DNA of 64,000 nt from Chloroflexota bacterium (lineage in GTDB: Bacteria > Chloroflexota > Dehalococcoidia > Lucifugimonadales > UBA3495). The notes under the pieces were generated by a model. That model was not told the origin of the DNA. It ran no database searches and was given only the letters and a program-made list of their open reading frames with translations. The position numbers and the translations under genes are program-made. How positions within the stretch are numbered: the first letter of the stretch is position 1; the number at the start of each line of letters is the position of its first letter. Positions 8,911 to 17,622 of the stretch are shown piece by piece. Location: the NCBI GenBank assembly GCA_028875055.1, contig JAPPGG010000045.1:149996-213995 (forward strand), in the 5' to 3' direction.

Positions 8911-9873
8911 ATGAAGGCAGTACGTATTGAAGAGTTTGGCGACCTGGACGTCCTCCAGTGGGCGGACGTACCCGAGCCGTCTATCCGCCCCGGCCAGGTG
9001 ATCATCAAGGTCGATTCCTCGGGCGTTAACTACGCGGACATCATGCGCCGCCAGGGCAACTACCCCGGTCCCGACCTGCCGTCCACCTTGGGACTGGAGG
9101 CCGCCGGCGCCATCACGGAAGTGGGAGAGGGAGTAACGGGCCTGACCGTCGGCCAGCGGGTAATGGGCATGGGCCCCCAGGGCAACGCCGAGTACGTCTC
9201 CGTCAACGCCTCATACGTCTTCCCCTACCCGGAAACGGTGGACCCGGTCCACGCCGGCGGAATGCCCATCGTCTTCCTCACTGCCTACCACCTGCTCAAG
9301 ACCCGTGGACAGGTCCAGCCCGGCGACACCGTATTGATTCAGGCTGGAGCCTCCGGAGTGGGCACCGTTGCAATCCAGCTGGCCAAGGCTTTCGGAGCCC
9401 GGGTCATCACAACTGCTTCGTCAACGGAAAAGCTAGACCTTGCCCGATCCCTGGGCGCTGACGAAACCATCAACTACGTGGCCCAGGACTTCGAGGAAGA
9501 GGTCCGCCAGATGACCGGTGGCAGAGGAGTCGAACTGTTGCTGGAGTGCGTCGGCGGCCAGGTGCTGGAGAAAAGCGTCCGCTGCGTGGCCTCTTACGGC
9601 AAGCTCATCTCCTACGGCAACGCCTCGGGCACGCCGGCCAGTCTGGCCAGCGGCGACATCTTCGCCGCCAATCGCACTGTCATTGGCTTCAGTATGGGAC
9701 GCTCTCCGGCGGGCAGGCTCGACCATGCCGCGGCCATGGCCGAAATCTTTCCCATGCTGGCCGACGGCAGGCTTCGGCTGGTGGTGGACCGAGTCCTGCC
9801 CATGGCAGACGTGGCCCAGGCCCACCAGCACCTGTCAAGCCGGGGTACCCACGGCAACAGGGCAATCGCATGA
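8911..9873 (+). CDS. Zinc-independent quinone oxidoreductase (MDR superfamily)
   Basis: A 320-residue NADPH:quinone reductase-type enzyme. Typical pieces are SGVNYADIMRRQGNYP near residue 35, GLEAAGAITEVGEGVTG, and the nucleotide-binding motif IQAGASGVGTVAIQLAKAFG (about 147-166). The zinc-ligand cysteines of alcohol dehydrogenases are missing, which places it in the QOR/crotonyl-CoA-reductase-like branch. It probably reduces an enone, quinone or enoyl substrate with NADPH. CAGGAG lies just before the ATG. It shares orientation with the two genes upstream (118-nt gap) and may belong to the same transcript. Confidence 0.92.
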   Translation: MKAVRIEEFGDLDVLQWADVPEPSIRPGQVIIKVDSSGVNYADIMRRQGNYPGPDLPSTLGLEAAGAITEVGEGVTGLTVGQRVMGMGPQGNAEYVSVNASYVFPYPETVDPVHAGGMPIVFLTAYHLLKTRGQVQPGDTVLIQAGASGVGTVAIQLAKAFGARVITTASSTEKLDLARSLGADETINYVAQDFEEEVRQMTGGRGVELLLECVGGQVLEKSVRCVASYGKLISYGNASGTPASLASGDIFAANRTVIGFSMGRSPAGRLDHAAAMAEIFPMLADGRLRLVVDRVLPMADVAQAHQHLSSRGTHGNRAIA

Positions 9874-9884
9874 GTGAGTAAATG

Positions 9885-9994
9885 GTCATTCTGAGCTTGC
9901 CGAAGAATCTAAACTCCTTCCCACCAACTGGCTTTCGGAACCGTAGCGAGGCCGTGGGGAAGGATTTCAGGCCCTTCGGCAAGCTCAGGACGAC
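9885..9994. repeat. MITE/REP-like palindromic repeat with terminal inverted repeats
   Basis: The two ends are near-perfect inverted copies. The left end (9885 onward) reads GTCATTCTGAGCTTGCCGAAG and the right end, read on the other strand from 9994, GTCGTCCTGAGCTTGCCGAAG. A second inner inverted pair (CTCCTTCCCAC / GTGGGGAAGGAT) lets the whole 110 bp fold into one hairpin. It starts 11 nt after the oxidoreductase stop. Related palindromes appear at 28298, 32816 and 53565. Confidence 0.75.
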
Positions 9995-10131
9995 ATAACT
10001 TTGCCTTGTGGATAATGGCCGGCTGTAGGACGAATCTTTCATGCGATAGCCCTGCCCACGGCAAGGTTATTCTTACCCCATAAGTAATTAAGAGCCAGCC
10101 CTTTTGAGCCCCAACCTGAGGTGAATCAAGG

Positions 10132-11283
10132 ATGACCGAGGCAGCCCTCCCGGGTTCGAACAGCCTGTTGGTACTGGCAGGCACCCGCAAGGGAGCATTT
10201 ATCCTTACCGGCGACCCTTCTCGCCAGCGCTGGCAGGTTACCGGCCCTTACAACCCGGGGACCGACACATTTCACCTGACCTCTGACCCCCGCGCCGGAG
10301 GCAGGATTCTCGCCGCAAGCAACAGCATGTGGTTCGGCCCCCAGGTTGAATACAGCGACGATTTCTGCAAGACCTGGGAACAGTCAACTGAACAACCTCG
10401 CTTTCGCGACAAGGCCGAGTACGCCGAGCACGACGGCCCCACGGTCAGTAACATTTGGCACATCGAGCCCGGCAGGCGCTCCGAACCTGGCACGCTGTAC
10501 GCTGGCGTTCAGCCTGCGGCCCTGTTCAAGTCCACTGACGGCGGGGCAACCTGGCGCGAACTGGAGGGTCTGGGCAAGCACCCCACCCGGCCCGAATGGA
10601 TGCCAGGGTTCGGCGGCCTTTGCCTCCACAGCATCGCCCTGGACCCTCAACTGGCTGACCGCATGTGGGTGGGCATATCGGCCGCCGGTGTCTTTCGCAC
10701 CGATGACGGCGGGGAGACCTGGAAGCCGACCAACAGGGGCGTCCGCGCCGACTTCAACCCTGCAGACCCCTTGCCCGAATGGGGACAGTGCCCCCATAAG
10801 CTGCTTTCCCATCCTACGACTCCCGGTCTCCTTTACCAGCAGAACCACTGCGGCGTGTTCCGTTCCGATGACTATGGCGACGCCTGGACCGACATCACCG
10901 AGGGGCTGCCCTCCCGTTTCGGGTTCGTGCTGGGCCTCCACCACACCGACCCTCAAACCCTGTTTGTCCTGCCGGAGGACGAGGTTTTGGGCTCCGATGT
11001 GGGCGGCGGTATTCGCTACGCCTCAGGGGCCAGGTTCCGGGTTTTCCGCAGTCGCACGGGAGGACAGGACTGGGAACCGCTGACTAACGGCCTTCTCCAG
11101 GAACACGCCTACCTGCACGTCCTCCGGGAGGGAATGGCTACCGACATGCTGGACCCGCTGGGAATATACGTTGGCACCGTAAACGGCCAGATCTTCTACA
11201 GCCGGGACGAAGGCGACAATTGGGAACTGATGGTGGAGAACCTGCCGCCCATAAATTCGGTAGAAGTGGCGGCGGTAGCCTGA
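10132..11283 (+). CDS. BNR/Asp-box beta-propeller protein (sialidase/VPS10-like fold)
   Basis: A 383-residue protein with at least five Asp-box (S/R-x-D-x-G-x-x-W) repeats: STDGGATW, RTDDGGETW, RSDDYGDAW, SRTGGQDW and YSRDEGDNW. They are spread evenly, which predicts a beta-propeller like those in sialidases and in plant or bacterial photosystem-assembly and sortilin-like proteins. No signal peptide or membrane segment is visible, so it should be cytoplasmic. No catalytic Arg triad of true sialidases can be assigned; the enzymatic role is unknown. AACCTGAGGTG precedes the ATG at 10132. Confidence 0.85.
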   Translation: MTEAALPGSNSLLVLAGTRKGAFILTGDPSRQRWQVTGPYNPGTDTFHLTSDPRAGGRILAASNSMWFGPQVEYSDDFCKTWEQSTEQPRFRDKAEYAEHDGPTVSNIWHIEPGRRSEPGTLYAGVQPAALFKSTDGGATWRELEGLGKHPTRPEWMPGFGGLCLHSIALDPQLADRMWVGISAAGVFRTDDGGETWKPTNRGVRADFNPADPLPEWGQCPHKLLSHPTTPGLLYQQNHCGVFRSDDYGDAWTDITEGLPSRFGFVLGLHHTDPQTLFVLPEDEVLGSDVGGGIRYASGARFRVFRSRTGGQDWEPLTNGLLQEHAYLHVLREGMATDMLDPLGIYVGTVNGQIFYSRDEGDNWELMVENLPPINSVEVAAVA

Positions 11284-11506
11284 GGCTTCAGGCGGCAGGG
11301 TTGCGATTCAGGTGGTCTATGCTGGAAGGGCCGGGTTGGAGATACCCGCCCCTAATACATTTCGACCGTCCTGCCTGTGTGAAACCCCCTGAAATGAAAC
11401 GTTTCCGCTTCAGGCTGGGAAATCGCATCCAGGCAAAGTAATGGTCATAGAAGTCTAAGAGTCCGGACCATGCCCTCCAGCCGGCAGGATTGTCTTGAAA
11501 CGACCG

Positions 11507-12337
11507 CTATGGCTCGTCCCTTCTCAAGGTGTATAGGTCCGAGGCCATAATCTCCGGTATCAAAGGCGTCAGGCTCGGAAAGTCATCGGCCACCGCGTGA
11601 ATCAGGCGACCGCTCAGGCCGTCCGCGGCGTCGCTGGCCAGCCAGACCGCCAGCTCGGCAGCCCGCTCGATGGATGCCCCGCCGCCGCCGGTGACCTGCA
11701 GCCCGAACTCGTACAGTTCGGTTTCACCCGCCGCCTGGGCCCCGTCCGTAATCTCTTCCCACATCCCGGTGTGAATCGAACCGGGCCCCAGGGCATTGAC
11801 CTGTATGTTCTTGTCCGCCAGCTCCAAGGAGAGAATTTCGGTCAGCCGAATAATGGCCGCCTTCGAGGAACCGTAGGCTGACAGGTAATGGGGAGCAGAA
11901 GTGGACCCCGACCCCGAAAGGTTAATAATCCGGCCTCCTCCGGCCTCAGCCATAATGGGAATTACCGAACGGCAGCACAGGTAAGTGCCCACCAGGTTTA
12001 CCTGTATTGTCCGGACCCAGGACTCTACATCGTTGTCCTCCAGCGCGCCGATGGGGCCCACAATACCGGCATTGTTCACCAGGATATCAACCCGCCCGAA
12101 GCGCTGCCGGGTTTCAGCCGCCATGGCTTCTACCTCGGCCTGGCTGGTCACATCAACGCGCACGATGCTTGTCTGCGCGCCCAGCGCCGCCGCCTGCTTC
12201 GCCGTCTCCTCCAGCTGGTCCAGGCTACGGGCCGCCAGTGCGATTATGGCGCCTTCCCTGGCGTACGCCATGGCTATGGCCTGTCCTATCCCTCTTCCCG
12301 CGCCGGTAATGAGGGCCACCTTGTCCTTCAACCGCAT
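11507..12337 (-). CDS. SDR-family NAD(P)-dependent oxidoreductase
   Basis: Classical short-chain dehydrogenase of 276 residues. It has TGAGRGIG (cofactor loop, about 11-18), NNAG (about 89-92), the catalytic Ser in NLSGSGS and YGSSK as the Tyr/Lys pair. The ATG at 12337 is chosen over a far-upstream in-frame start because GAGGAG lies 7-12 nt before it and the protein then begins at the usual MRLKDKVALITG. The last 40 residues (GLSGRLIHAVADDFPSL) resemble variants with an unusual C-terminal end. It starts 6 nt beyond the stop of the binding-type protein gene and is likely the last gene of a minus-strand operon. Confidence 0.93.
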   Translation of the reverse strand: MRLKDKVALITGAGRGIGQAIAMAYAREGAIIALAARSLDQLEETAKQAAALGAQTSIVRVDVTSQAEVEAMAAETRQRFGRVDILVNNAGIVGPIGALEDNDVESWVRTIQVNLVGTYLCCRSVIPIMAEAGGGRIINLSGSGSTSAPHYLSAYGSSKAAIIRLTEILSLELADKNIQVNALGPGSIHTGMWEEITDGAQAAGETELYEFGLQVTGGGGASIERAAELAVWLASDAADGLSGRLIHAVADDFPSLTPLIPEIMASDLYTLRRDEP

Positions 12338-12342
12338 AGAGT

Positions 12343-13512
12343 TCACTCTCCTCGCGCCTGCTGATACAACTCCAGCTTGCCTTGCGCCTGTTCGGGAGGC
12401 CAGATAACTACCTTCCTGCCCAGCTGCCACTGCACAATATTCACGGAGCGGCCAACTTGCTCCCCCGACTCGGAGTTGATCTTGAACCTGCCGAAGAAGG
12501 TCTGAAAGTCCAGGTTCCCGGCTGCAGCCCAAAGCAATCCCTGCTCGAGGCTTCCGGCCGCTTCCACACACCGCTGGGCTACTAGTCCGGCCGCGAAGCA
12601 TTGCGCCATCGGGTAGTCGACGGGAACCCCTGTGGCAAAACCCGCGCGGTTCAGCGTTGCACGGACATGCGTCGGAGCCGGACCAAAGTAATCGCACGGA
12701 TTGGGAATGGGAGCGTTCGACGCGGGCGGCTCCCACTGGCTGGGCCCCACGAAACCGTCGGCCGCCCGGCCCATCTCAGCGCGAAACCGGTCAATGGGCG
12801 TGGCAACAACTGCCATTGCCTTCGGCAAACGAGCTGTGCCCGGCTGAGAAGCCAGCGTTCGGGCAATGGCGATATCATGACGTATCCGGCCAACTGCCAG
12901 CAACAAGTCGGGATTCGCCTCCAGGACTTCCTGAACGAACCCGCTGAAATCAGCCTGCGTTGAAGGAAACTCCCGGTGGTAAACCTTGCAAAAGCCGCTG
13001 GCCACTGCGGAATTCTCGAAACCCTCGCTGACCAGCCTGGGAAATGCCCCGTCGGAACACCGGAGCACACCGAAGGCTGCAGATGACGGGTATGCCTCCC
13101 TAACCAGCTTCGGCAGGGCCGCGAGGTATGACCGGGCCCCGGACAAAATGCCGACTACCCGCCGCCCTGGCCCGTAGATTTCATCGGCTGCGCCGCCCTG
13201 GTTCCAAAGAACCTTTCCCGCTCCCGCCGCAATGTCGGCGACTGCCCTGGCCAGGCCGCTGGAATAGGGTCCAAAAAGAAGATCAACCCGATCTTCGTGG
13301 ATTAGTCTCCCGGCGGCCGCCCCGGCAGCATCGGCCAGGCTGCAGTCGTCGTAGTGGACTACCGCTACATCATGCCGGCGATTGCCGACCCGGAGGCCAC
13401 CGGCGCCGTTTACGGCATCGGCCCACGCCTGGAGACCCGCCAGCGCCTGCCTGCCCTGGGTCCCGAACTGACCGGTCAGCGAGACGGGAATCCCGACCTT
13501 AACGGCAGCCAT
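12343..13512 (-). CDS. Periplasmic-binding-protein-like (branched-chain amino acid/AmiC type) protein without signal peptide
   Basis: A 389-residue type-I periplasmic-binding fold of the LivJ/AmiC family, opening VKVGIPVSLTGQFGTQGRQA and holding VDLLFGPYSSGLARAVADIA (about 77-96). Unlike exported LivJ-type proteins it starts straight into the first beta strand, with no signal peptide or lipobox. It is therefore predicted to stay in the cytoplasm, as the amide sensor AmiC does. No permease genes are near. The neighbours are a FIST sensory protein upstream and an SDR directly downstream. A sensory or ligand-storage role is an inference; a missed upstream start is unlikely because the preceding 40 nt separate it cleanly from the FIST gene. 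Confidence 0.85.
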   Translation of the reverse strand: MAAVKVGIPVSLTGQFGTQGRQALAGLQAWADAVNGAGGLRVGNRRHDVAVVHYDDCSLADAAGAAAGRLIHEDRVDLLFGPYSSGLARAVADIAAGAGKVLWNQGGAADEIYGPGRRVVGILSGARSYLAALPKLVREAYPSSAAFGVLRCSDGAFPRLVSEGFENSAVASGFCKVYHREFPSTQADFSGFVQEVLEANPDLLLAVGRIRHDIAIARTLASQPGTARLPKAMAVVATPIDRFRAEMGRAADGFVGPSQWEPPASNAPIPNPCDYFGPAPTHVRATLNRAGFATGVPVDYPMAQCFAAGLVAQRCVEAAGSLEQGLLWAAAGNLDFQTFFGRFKINSESGEQVGRSVNIVQWQLGRKVVIWPPEQAQGKLELYQQARGE

Positions 13513-13552
13513 GGTCGAAGCTCAGCCCAAGACCGGTCTTGACCCAATCAGG

Positions 13553-14749
13553 CTACATACGGGGACGGAAGATTCCAAAGGAGCTGGTGTATCCGTGCAG
13601 GAAAGTGGTGCCGCTGACCGGCCCGATTTCGCCGTTGCAGAAGAACCCGCCCAACGGCACAGGTCCTACCTTGTCCCGGAACAGCTCCGTATCGTGGTTG
13701 GGACGCCCGTACAGGTATTGTCCCCGCCCCAGGCACGAAAAGAGCAGGGCCCCCTGGACTTCGTTCTCCCGGTTATCGCCAGCGTAGCGCTCCAGCACCG
13801 CCGCCAGGTCCTGCGCCGAGGTGTCGGCGTCCCTGAGATGAAACTGGACCAACTGGCCTTCCTTTAGCATTTCACCGATAGCCAGGGAACCGCTGCGGTC
13901 GTCCATTCCCATCACGTTGCGAATCAGGAAATCCCCTTGCTGGGGCTCGTCGATGAATTCGTCCATTACCACACCCAGGAAAAGGGAATGCTGCATCAGT
14001 CCCTGGTCTCGCTCAGTGAGGGTGGGATAAAGACCCCGAAGGACGTTCAATGGCGTCTCGCCATCCAGGGCCTCCAGCAGATTGCGCCGGCTCTGGGTAA
14101 TGCGCATGGGCTGACCAATGGGACGACACCCCTGTGCGACTACCGTGTCTATGGTGATATTGCCGTGCAGCGCAACTCCCACCGCGCCGGACCGGTGGAC
14201 CCGGTTGCCCAGGAACAGGGCGTTGCCACCCTGCTGCTGCGCCCCGCTGGCCAGGCCACCAATCTTGGCGGAACCGGCAAAGGCAAAGTCCATTCCCAGG
14301 ATCAGGTTCTGTACCGGAAAAGAGAAGGGGTCAGCCAACACCACAAACTGCGGGGCATGGGAGGGACTCACCCCGAGCAGATCCTCCCAAGAGGTCGGAC
14401 CGGCATCCAGGTCCGGAAGCGCATCGCTCGCCAGGTGGAAAGGCGTTACAGTTACGTCGGGCAAAGAGGCGGCGGTTATGGAAAAGGCGGGGCTCTGCTC
14501 AACTTCCTGGCCGTTCCCGATTATGCCGCCGCCGGAACACCCCAGGACCAGGGGCGCTCCGCTGCCGCCAGACAGGGCCTGCCCTATAAGCTGCGGCACT
14601 GCCTCGTAGTTCGAATGGTGGTGGGAGGAGGCAAAAACCACGGCCAGGTCCGGTTGAACTTCACCCAGTTGTTCCCGGAGGCTGGAGACGCACTCATCAA
14701 TGGCTGTCTCCAGGGAAGGATGCTCGGATAATGCGGAGGCCCACTTCAT
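13553..14749 (-). CDS. FIST-domain (FIST_N/FIST_C) sensory protein
   Basis: Stand-alone FIST protein of 398 residues. The N-terminal half contains GCSGGGIIG (about 70-78), the C-terminal half LLFSCLGRGQYLYG and PLGGFFCNGEIGPVSG followed by FLHGYTSS, all characteristic of FIST_N plus FIST_C. FIST domains are thought to bind small ligands such as amino acids and usually precede histidine kinase, GGDEF or chemotaxis modules. Here no output domain is attached. The ATG at 14749 is used because GAGAGGTG precedes it; an in-frame ATG five codons upstream lacks a ribosome site. Signalling partners are not evident in the window. Confidence 0.9.
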   Translation of the reverse strand: MKWASALSEHPSLETAIDECVSSLREQLGEVQPDLAVVFASSHHHSNYEAVPQLIGQALSGGSGAPLVLGCSGGGIIGNGQEVEQSPAFSITAASLPDVTVTPFHLASDALPDLDAGPTSWEDLLGVSPSHAPQFVVLADPFSFPVQNLILGMDFAFAGSAKIGGLASGAQQQGGNALFLGNRVHRSGAVGVALHGNITIDTVVAQGCRPIGQPMRITQSRRNLLEALDGETPLNVLRGLYPTLTERDQGLMQHSLFLGVVMDEFIDEPQQGDFLIRNVMGMDDRSGSLAIGEMLKEGQLVQFHLRDADTSAQDLAAVLERYAGDNRENEVQGALLFSCLGRGQYLYGRPNHDTELFRDKVGPVPLGGFFCNGEIGPVSGTTFLHGYTSSFGIFRPRM

Positions 14750-14955
14750 GCCTGCACCTCTCATTTATGCAAGTAGGGACTGTACGAATTCTAAAAGGCA
14801 GCCCCAGTATATCAGGTTGAGCTGCCCAGCCGGACGAGGAAATGGCACGAACCGACCCGATAGCGAACGGGATACGCCGGGCGCTCAACCGAATAGTTGC
14901 GGGGAACCAGTTGGCGCAAGGGGGCTGCGTAGAACGCCCAACGGACGCCGCCACG

Positions 14956-15558
14956 TCAGAACATCTGGAAATGGGCCTCGGTGGGATTGCAGTCCGCCCC
15001 GTTTATGGGCACCATGTCCTGAGGGCAAGCAGAGAACGCTACCACGCAGTCCATCTCGGCTCGCAGCAGCACATAGTTGCCAGGCATGCATACGGGAGAT
15101 TCAAAGGCAATGCTGCCATCCGGCGCCACCGGTATATTCATGAAGAGGTTCCACGGGCTGGGCGTTTCGGGGGCTGCCAGGCCCAGTTCCGCCAGCGCCG
15201 CCGCCAGGTTGTCGGTGCAATTGTCGTGATATTCAGTGCAGCCCAGAAGCTCATAACGGAACCGGTCGCAGGCCGCCAGCAGGGTATCGTGAACGCCTCC
15301 TGAAGTATCTTCTACCAGTGTTAGAACGGGCCGCCTCCGGTTGGAAACCATGGTTTGCCCCAGCCCAGGCATGATTCGTCCCAGGGAGGCGCGCGAGTGT
15401 TCCATTGACATGAACTCGCTCAGGTCATCCCGACTAAAGGCCCATGTATCCACAACCTGCTGCCCGTGGGTGTTGATTACCTTCACGTGTTGACCGGCTG
15501 CCAGGAAAGCTGCCTTGCCCCCTCGAGCCGGAATTGTGAATGTGGAAGCTGCGGTCAT
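14956..15558 (-). CDS. DUF1989 (urea carboxylase-associated family) protein
   Basis: A 200-residue protein of the DUF1989 family. Family marks are the start TIPARGGKAAFLAAGQHVKVIN, shown in part, a DTWAF motif, the conserved block SNRRRPVLTLVEDTSGGVHDTL, also partial, and NLFMNIPVAPDG with a run of conserved Cys and His (GCTEYHDNC). Members include urea carboxylase-associated proteins and some aminomethyltransferase-like enzymes; the reaction here is unknown. The ATG at 15558 is preceded by GAGGTGAT. It lies 46 nt downstream of the aldo/keto reductase gene on the same strand. Confidence 0.88.
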   Translation of the reverse strand: MTAASTFTIPARGGKAAFLAAGQHVKVINTHGQQVVDTWAFSRDDLSEFMSMEHSRASLGRIMPGLGQTMVSNRRRPVLTLVEDTSGGVHDTLLAACDRFRYELLGCTEYHDNCTDNLAAALAELGLAAPETPSPWNLFMNIPVAPDGSIAFESPVCMPGNYVLLRAEMDCVVAFSACPQDMVPINGADCNPTEAHFQMF

Positions 15559-15604
15559 AACATCACCTCTAACCAGCGATGCTTCGGAACGTCGCAATTC
15601 GCCT

Positions 15605-16591
15605 TCAGCCTGTGAAACCCGCCCAGACCTCCGGCAGTCGCTCCAGGGCCCCCGGCTCCAGCGGACCCAGGTTTGCATATTCCACAGCCTGCTGCAGGTG
15701 CTCCAGGCTGGAATAGCCCACTAGAACGCTGCTCACCCCGCCATTGCTCAGGGCAAACCTCAGGGACGCCTCCACCAGACTTTGGGCGTAGCCTTCCTGC
15801 ACCAGGAATCGGAATCCCTCGGCACGGCTCATGTCCTGGTTGTAATCGCGTCCTGAACCAATGGGCGCCACCGAGGGGACAGCCACCGGATGGCGCTCCG
15901 CCTCTCCACTCAGCGCGCCGGCGGCCAGCACCCTTATGACCAGCACACCCATCCCGTTGTCTGCCGCCATCCCAATCTGATTCCCGTAGTCGGGCATGTC
16001 AAACCCGGAAGGAACGGCAATCCCCGCGCTGGGGTTTACCAGATTGTAAACCGACTGGATGGTGTTTAATGAGCCCGACCCGATCACCCGGTGTAGGGCT
16101 GTCGTCTCTCCCACGGCCGTCATTCCCCAGAATCTGACCTTTCCCTGTTCCCTCAGCTGGGTCAGGGCATCCACAACCTCGCCCAGGAGCTCTTCCGGTG
16201 ATATTGAACCACCTTCAGCCTCAGAAGCCAGGTGATTGTGCATCTGGATCAGGTCAACCTGTTCCCGCTGGAGACGGGTCAGGCTGTCTTCTACCGAACC
16301 AATTACGTTGCTCTTGATCTGCCCCACTTGGTGGGTGGTTACCCGAAACTTGGTGCCCACGTACACGTTCGCCGAAAGCTCCTTGAGCACCCGCCCCAGG
16401 TTGGTCTCTGACTGGCCATTGCCGTACGAGGAGGCGGTATCGAAGTAGTTGATTCCCAGTTCCATGGCTCGGGCCACGGCCCGCACCTGGTCGCCATGGT
16501 CGCCGCGGATCATCAGGCCACCCACGTTACCGCAACCGAACCCAATTTCAGAGACGTTGAGTCCGGTGTTGCCCAGAGGTCTGTATCGCAT
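15605..16591 (-). CDS. Aldo/keto reductase
   Basis: A 328-residue AKR. Family signatures are MRYRPLGNTGLNVSEIGFGC at the N terminus, the catalytic Asp and Tyr in NYFDTASSYGNGQSE (about 49-63), Lys in YVGTKFRV and the next catalytic position in IQMHNH. It reduces carbonyl groups with NADPH in the cytoplasm. The substrate cannot be deduced. It is the first gene of a minus-strand group (AKR, DUF1989, FIST, binding-type protein, SDR). AAGGGTGAT precedes the ATG. Confidence 0.93.
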   Translation of the reverse strand: MRYRPLGNTGLNVSEIGFGCGNVGGLMIRGDHGDQVRAVARAMELGINYFDTASSYGNGQSETNLGRVLKELSANVYVGTKFRVTTHQVGQIKSNVIGSVEDSLTRLQREQVDLIQMHNHLASEAEGGSISPEELLGEVVDALTQLREQGKVRFWGMTAVGETTALHRVIGSGSLNTIQSVYNLVNPSAGIAVPSGFDMPDYGNQIGMAADNGMGVLVIRVLAAGALSGEAERHPVAVPSVAPIGSGRDYNQDMSRAEGFRFLVQEGYAQSLVEASLRFALSNGGVSSVLVGYSSLEHLQQAVEYANLGPLEPGALERLPEVWAGFTG

Positions 16592-16744
16592 GTAGTATCA
16601 CCCTTCCCATTTACGTGTGGACTAATAGTATTCCCCAGGGGGAACAACGACAATGCCTGCCTACATGGCAGCTGCCGCCATTGCCAGCATTCCCAGTCAG
16701 CCATATAATCGCCCAAGCTACCCAATACACAGGGAGGCCATCCT

Positions 16745-17521
16745 ATGCAGACCAATACTACCAAGGCCAAGCTGGCCGCCGGGGATGTCGTTTTCGGGGC
16801 AATTATCACCCGATATTCCCCTGACCTGGTTGAAATCTTCGGCGCCGTGGGTTATGACTTCGTGATGATCGACTGCGAACACGGCCCCATGAACCTGGAC
16901 CAGGTGGAACACATGGTGCGGGCCGCCGAAACCTTCGGCATTACACCCATTGCACGCATACCAAACAAGGAAGAATCCACCATCCTGCGCTTCCTGGACC
17001 GGGGGCTGCAGGGCATCATCGTACCCCACGTCAACAGTGGCGAGCAGGCCGCCGGCGTGGCCCGTGCTGCCCGCTACCATCCCGATGGCCAGCGGGGCAT
17101 GGGAGGCGGGCGAGCCCACGACTACGGGATTGGCGTGACCCGCGACGAGTCCACCAGTTGGGTCAATTCCCAGCTGCTGGTAATCCCCATGGTGGAAGAG
17201 GTAGAGGCAGTTAACAACCTTGACCAGATTCTGGCGGTACCCGGGGCGGACGTTTTGCACGTCGCCGCTTCCGACCTGGGCCAGAGCATGGGATTCCCGC
17301 CGGTCTCTGAGGTGCGTAAGGTCATGGGCGAAGTAATCCCCCGGGTGCGGGCCGGGGGCAAAAACGTCGGTGTAGGCGGCAACAATCCGGCGGATGCGGC
17401 CGGCGTGGCAGAATTCATCAAGCTTGGCGCCAACTTCGTCACCGTGTCTTCCCAGGGACTAATGCGCCTGGCCGCCGAGGACTTCCGAAAGCGAGTGGAC
17501 GAAGCCCTGGCAACACCTTAG
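16745..17521 (+). CDS. HpcH/HpaI-type 2-oxo-acid (class II) aldolase
   Basis: A 258-residue aldolase of the HpcH/HpaI/citrate-lyase-like family. The metal- and substrate-binding stretch MIDCEHGPMNLDQVEHMVRA (residues 40-59) contains the catalytic His. RIPNKEESTILRFLDRG and GIIVPHVNSGEQA carry the metal ligands and barrel strands. Such enzymes cleave 4-hydroxy-2-oxo acids to pyruvate and an aldehyde, a late step in aromatic or sugar acid breakdown. GGGAGG lies 6 nt before the ATG. It is followed 100 nt later by the HbpS-like gene on the same strand. Confidence 0.93.
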   Translation: MQTNTTKAKLAAGDVVFGAIITRYSPDLVEIFGAVGYDFVMIDCEHGPMNLDQVEHMVRAAETFGITPIARIPNKEESTILRFLDRGLQGIIVPHVNSGEQAAGVARAARYHPDGQRGMGGGRAHDYGIGVTRDESTSWVNSQLLVIPMVEEVEAVNNLDQILAVPGADVLHVAASDLGQSMGFPPVSEVRKVMGEVIPRVRAGGKNVGVGGNNPADAAGVAEFIKLGANFVTVSSQGLMRLAAEDFRKRVDEALATP

Positions 17522-17622
17522 GCCTTTACCAAGACTATCTGCCCGACGGGCACGCTTCACCGCCTCTTCAGGCAATTCACTGGAGGCAATTTATCGACAA
17601 GAAGAATGAAGGAGGGACAGGA

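Noticed and set aside
11278..11293. GCCTGA/TCAGGC hairpin at the BNR gene stop
   Set aside because: Overlaps the stop codon and has no T-tract; not convincing as a terminator.
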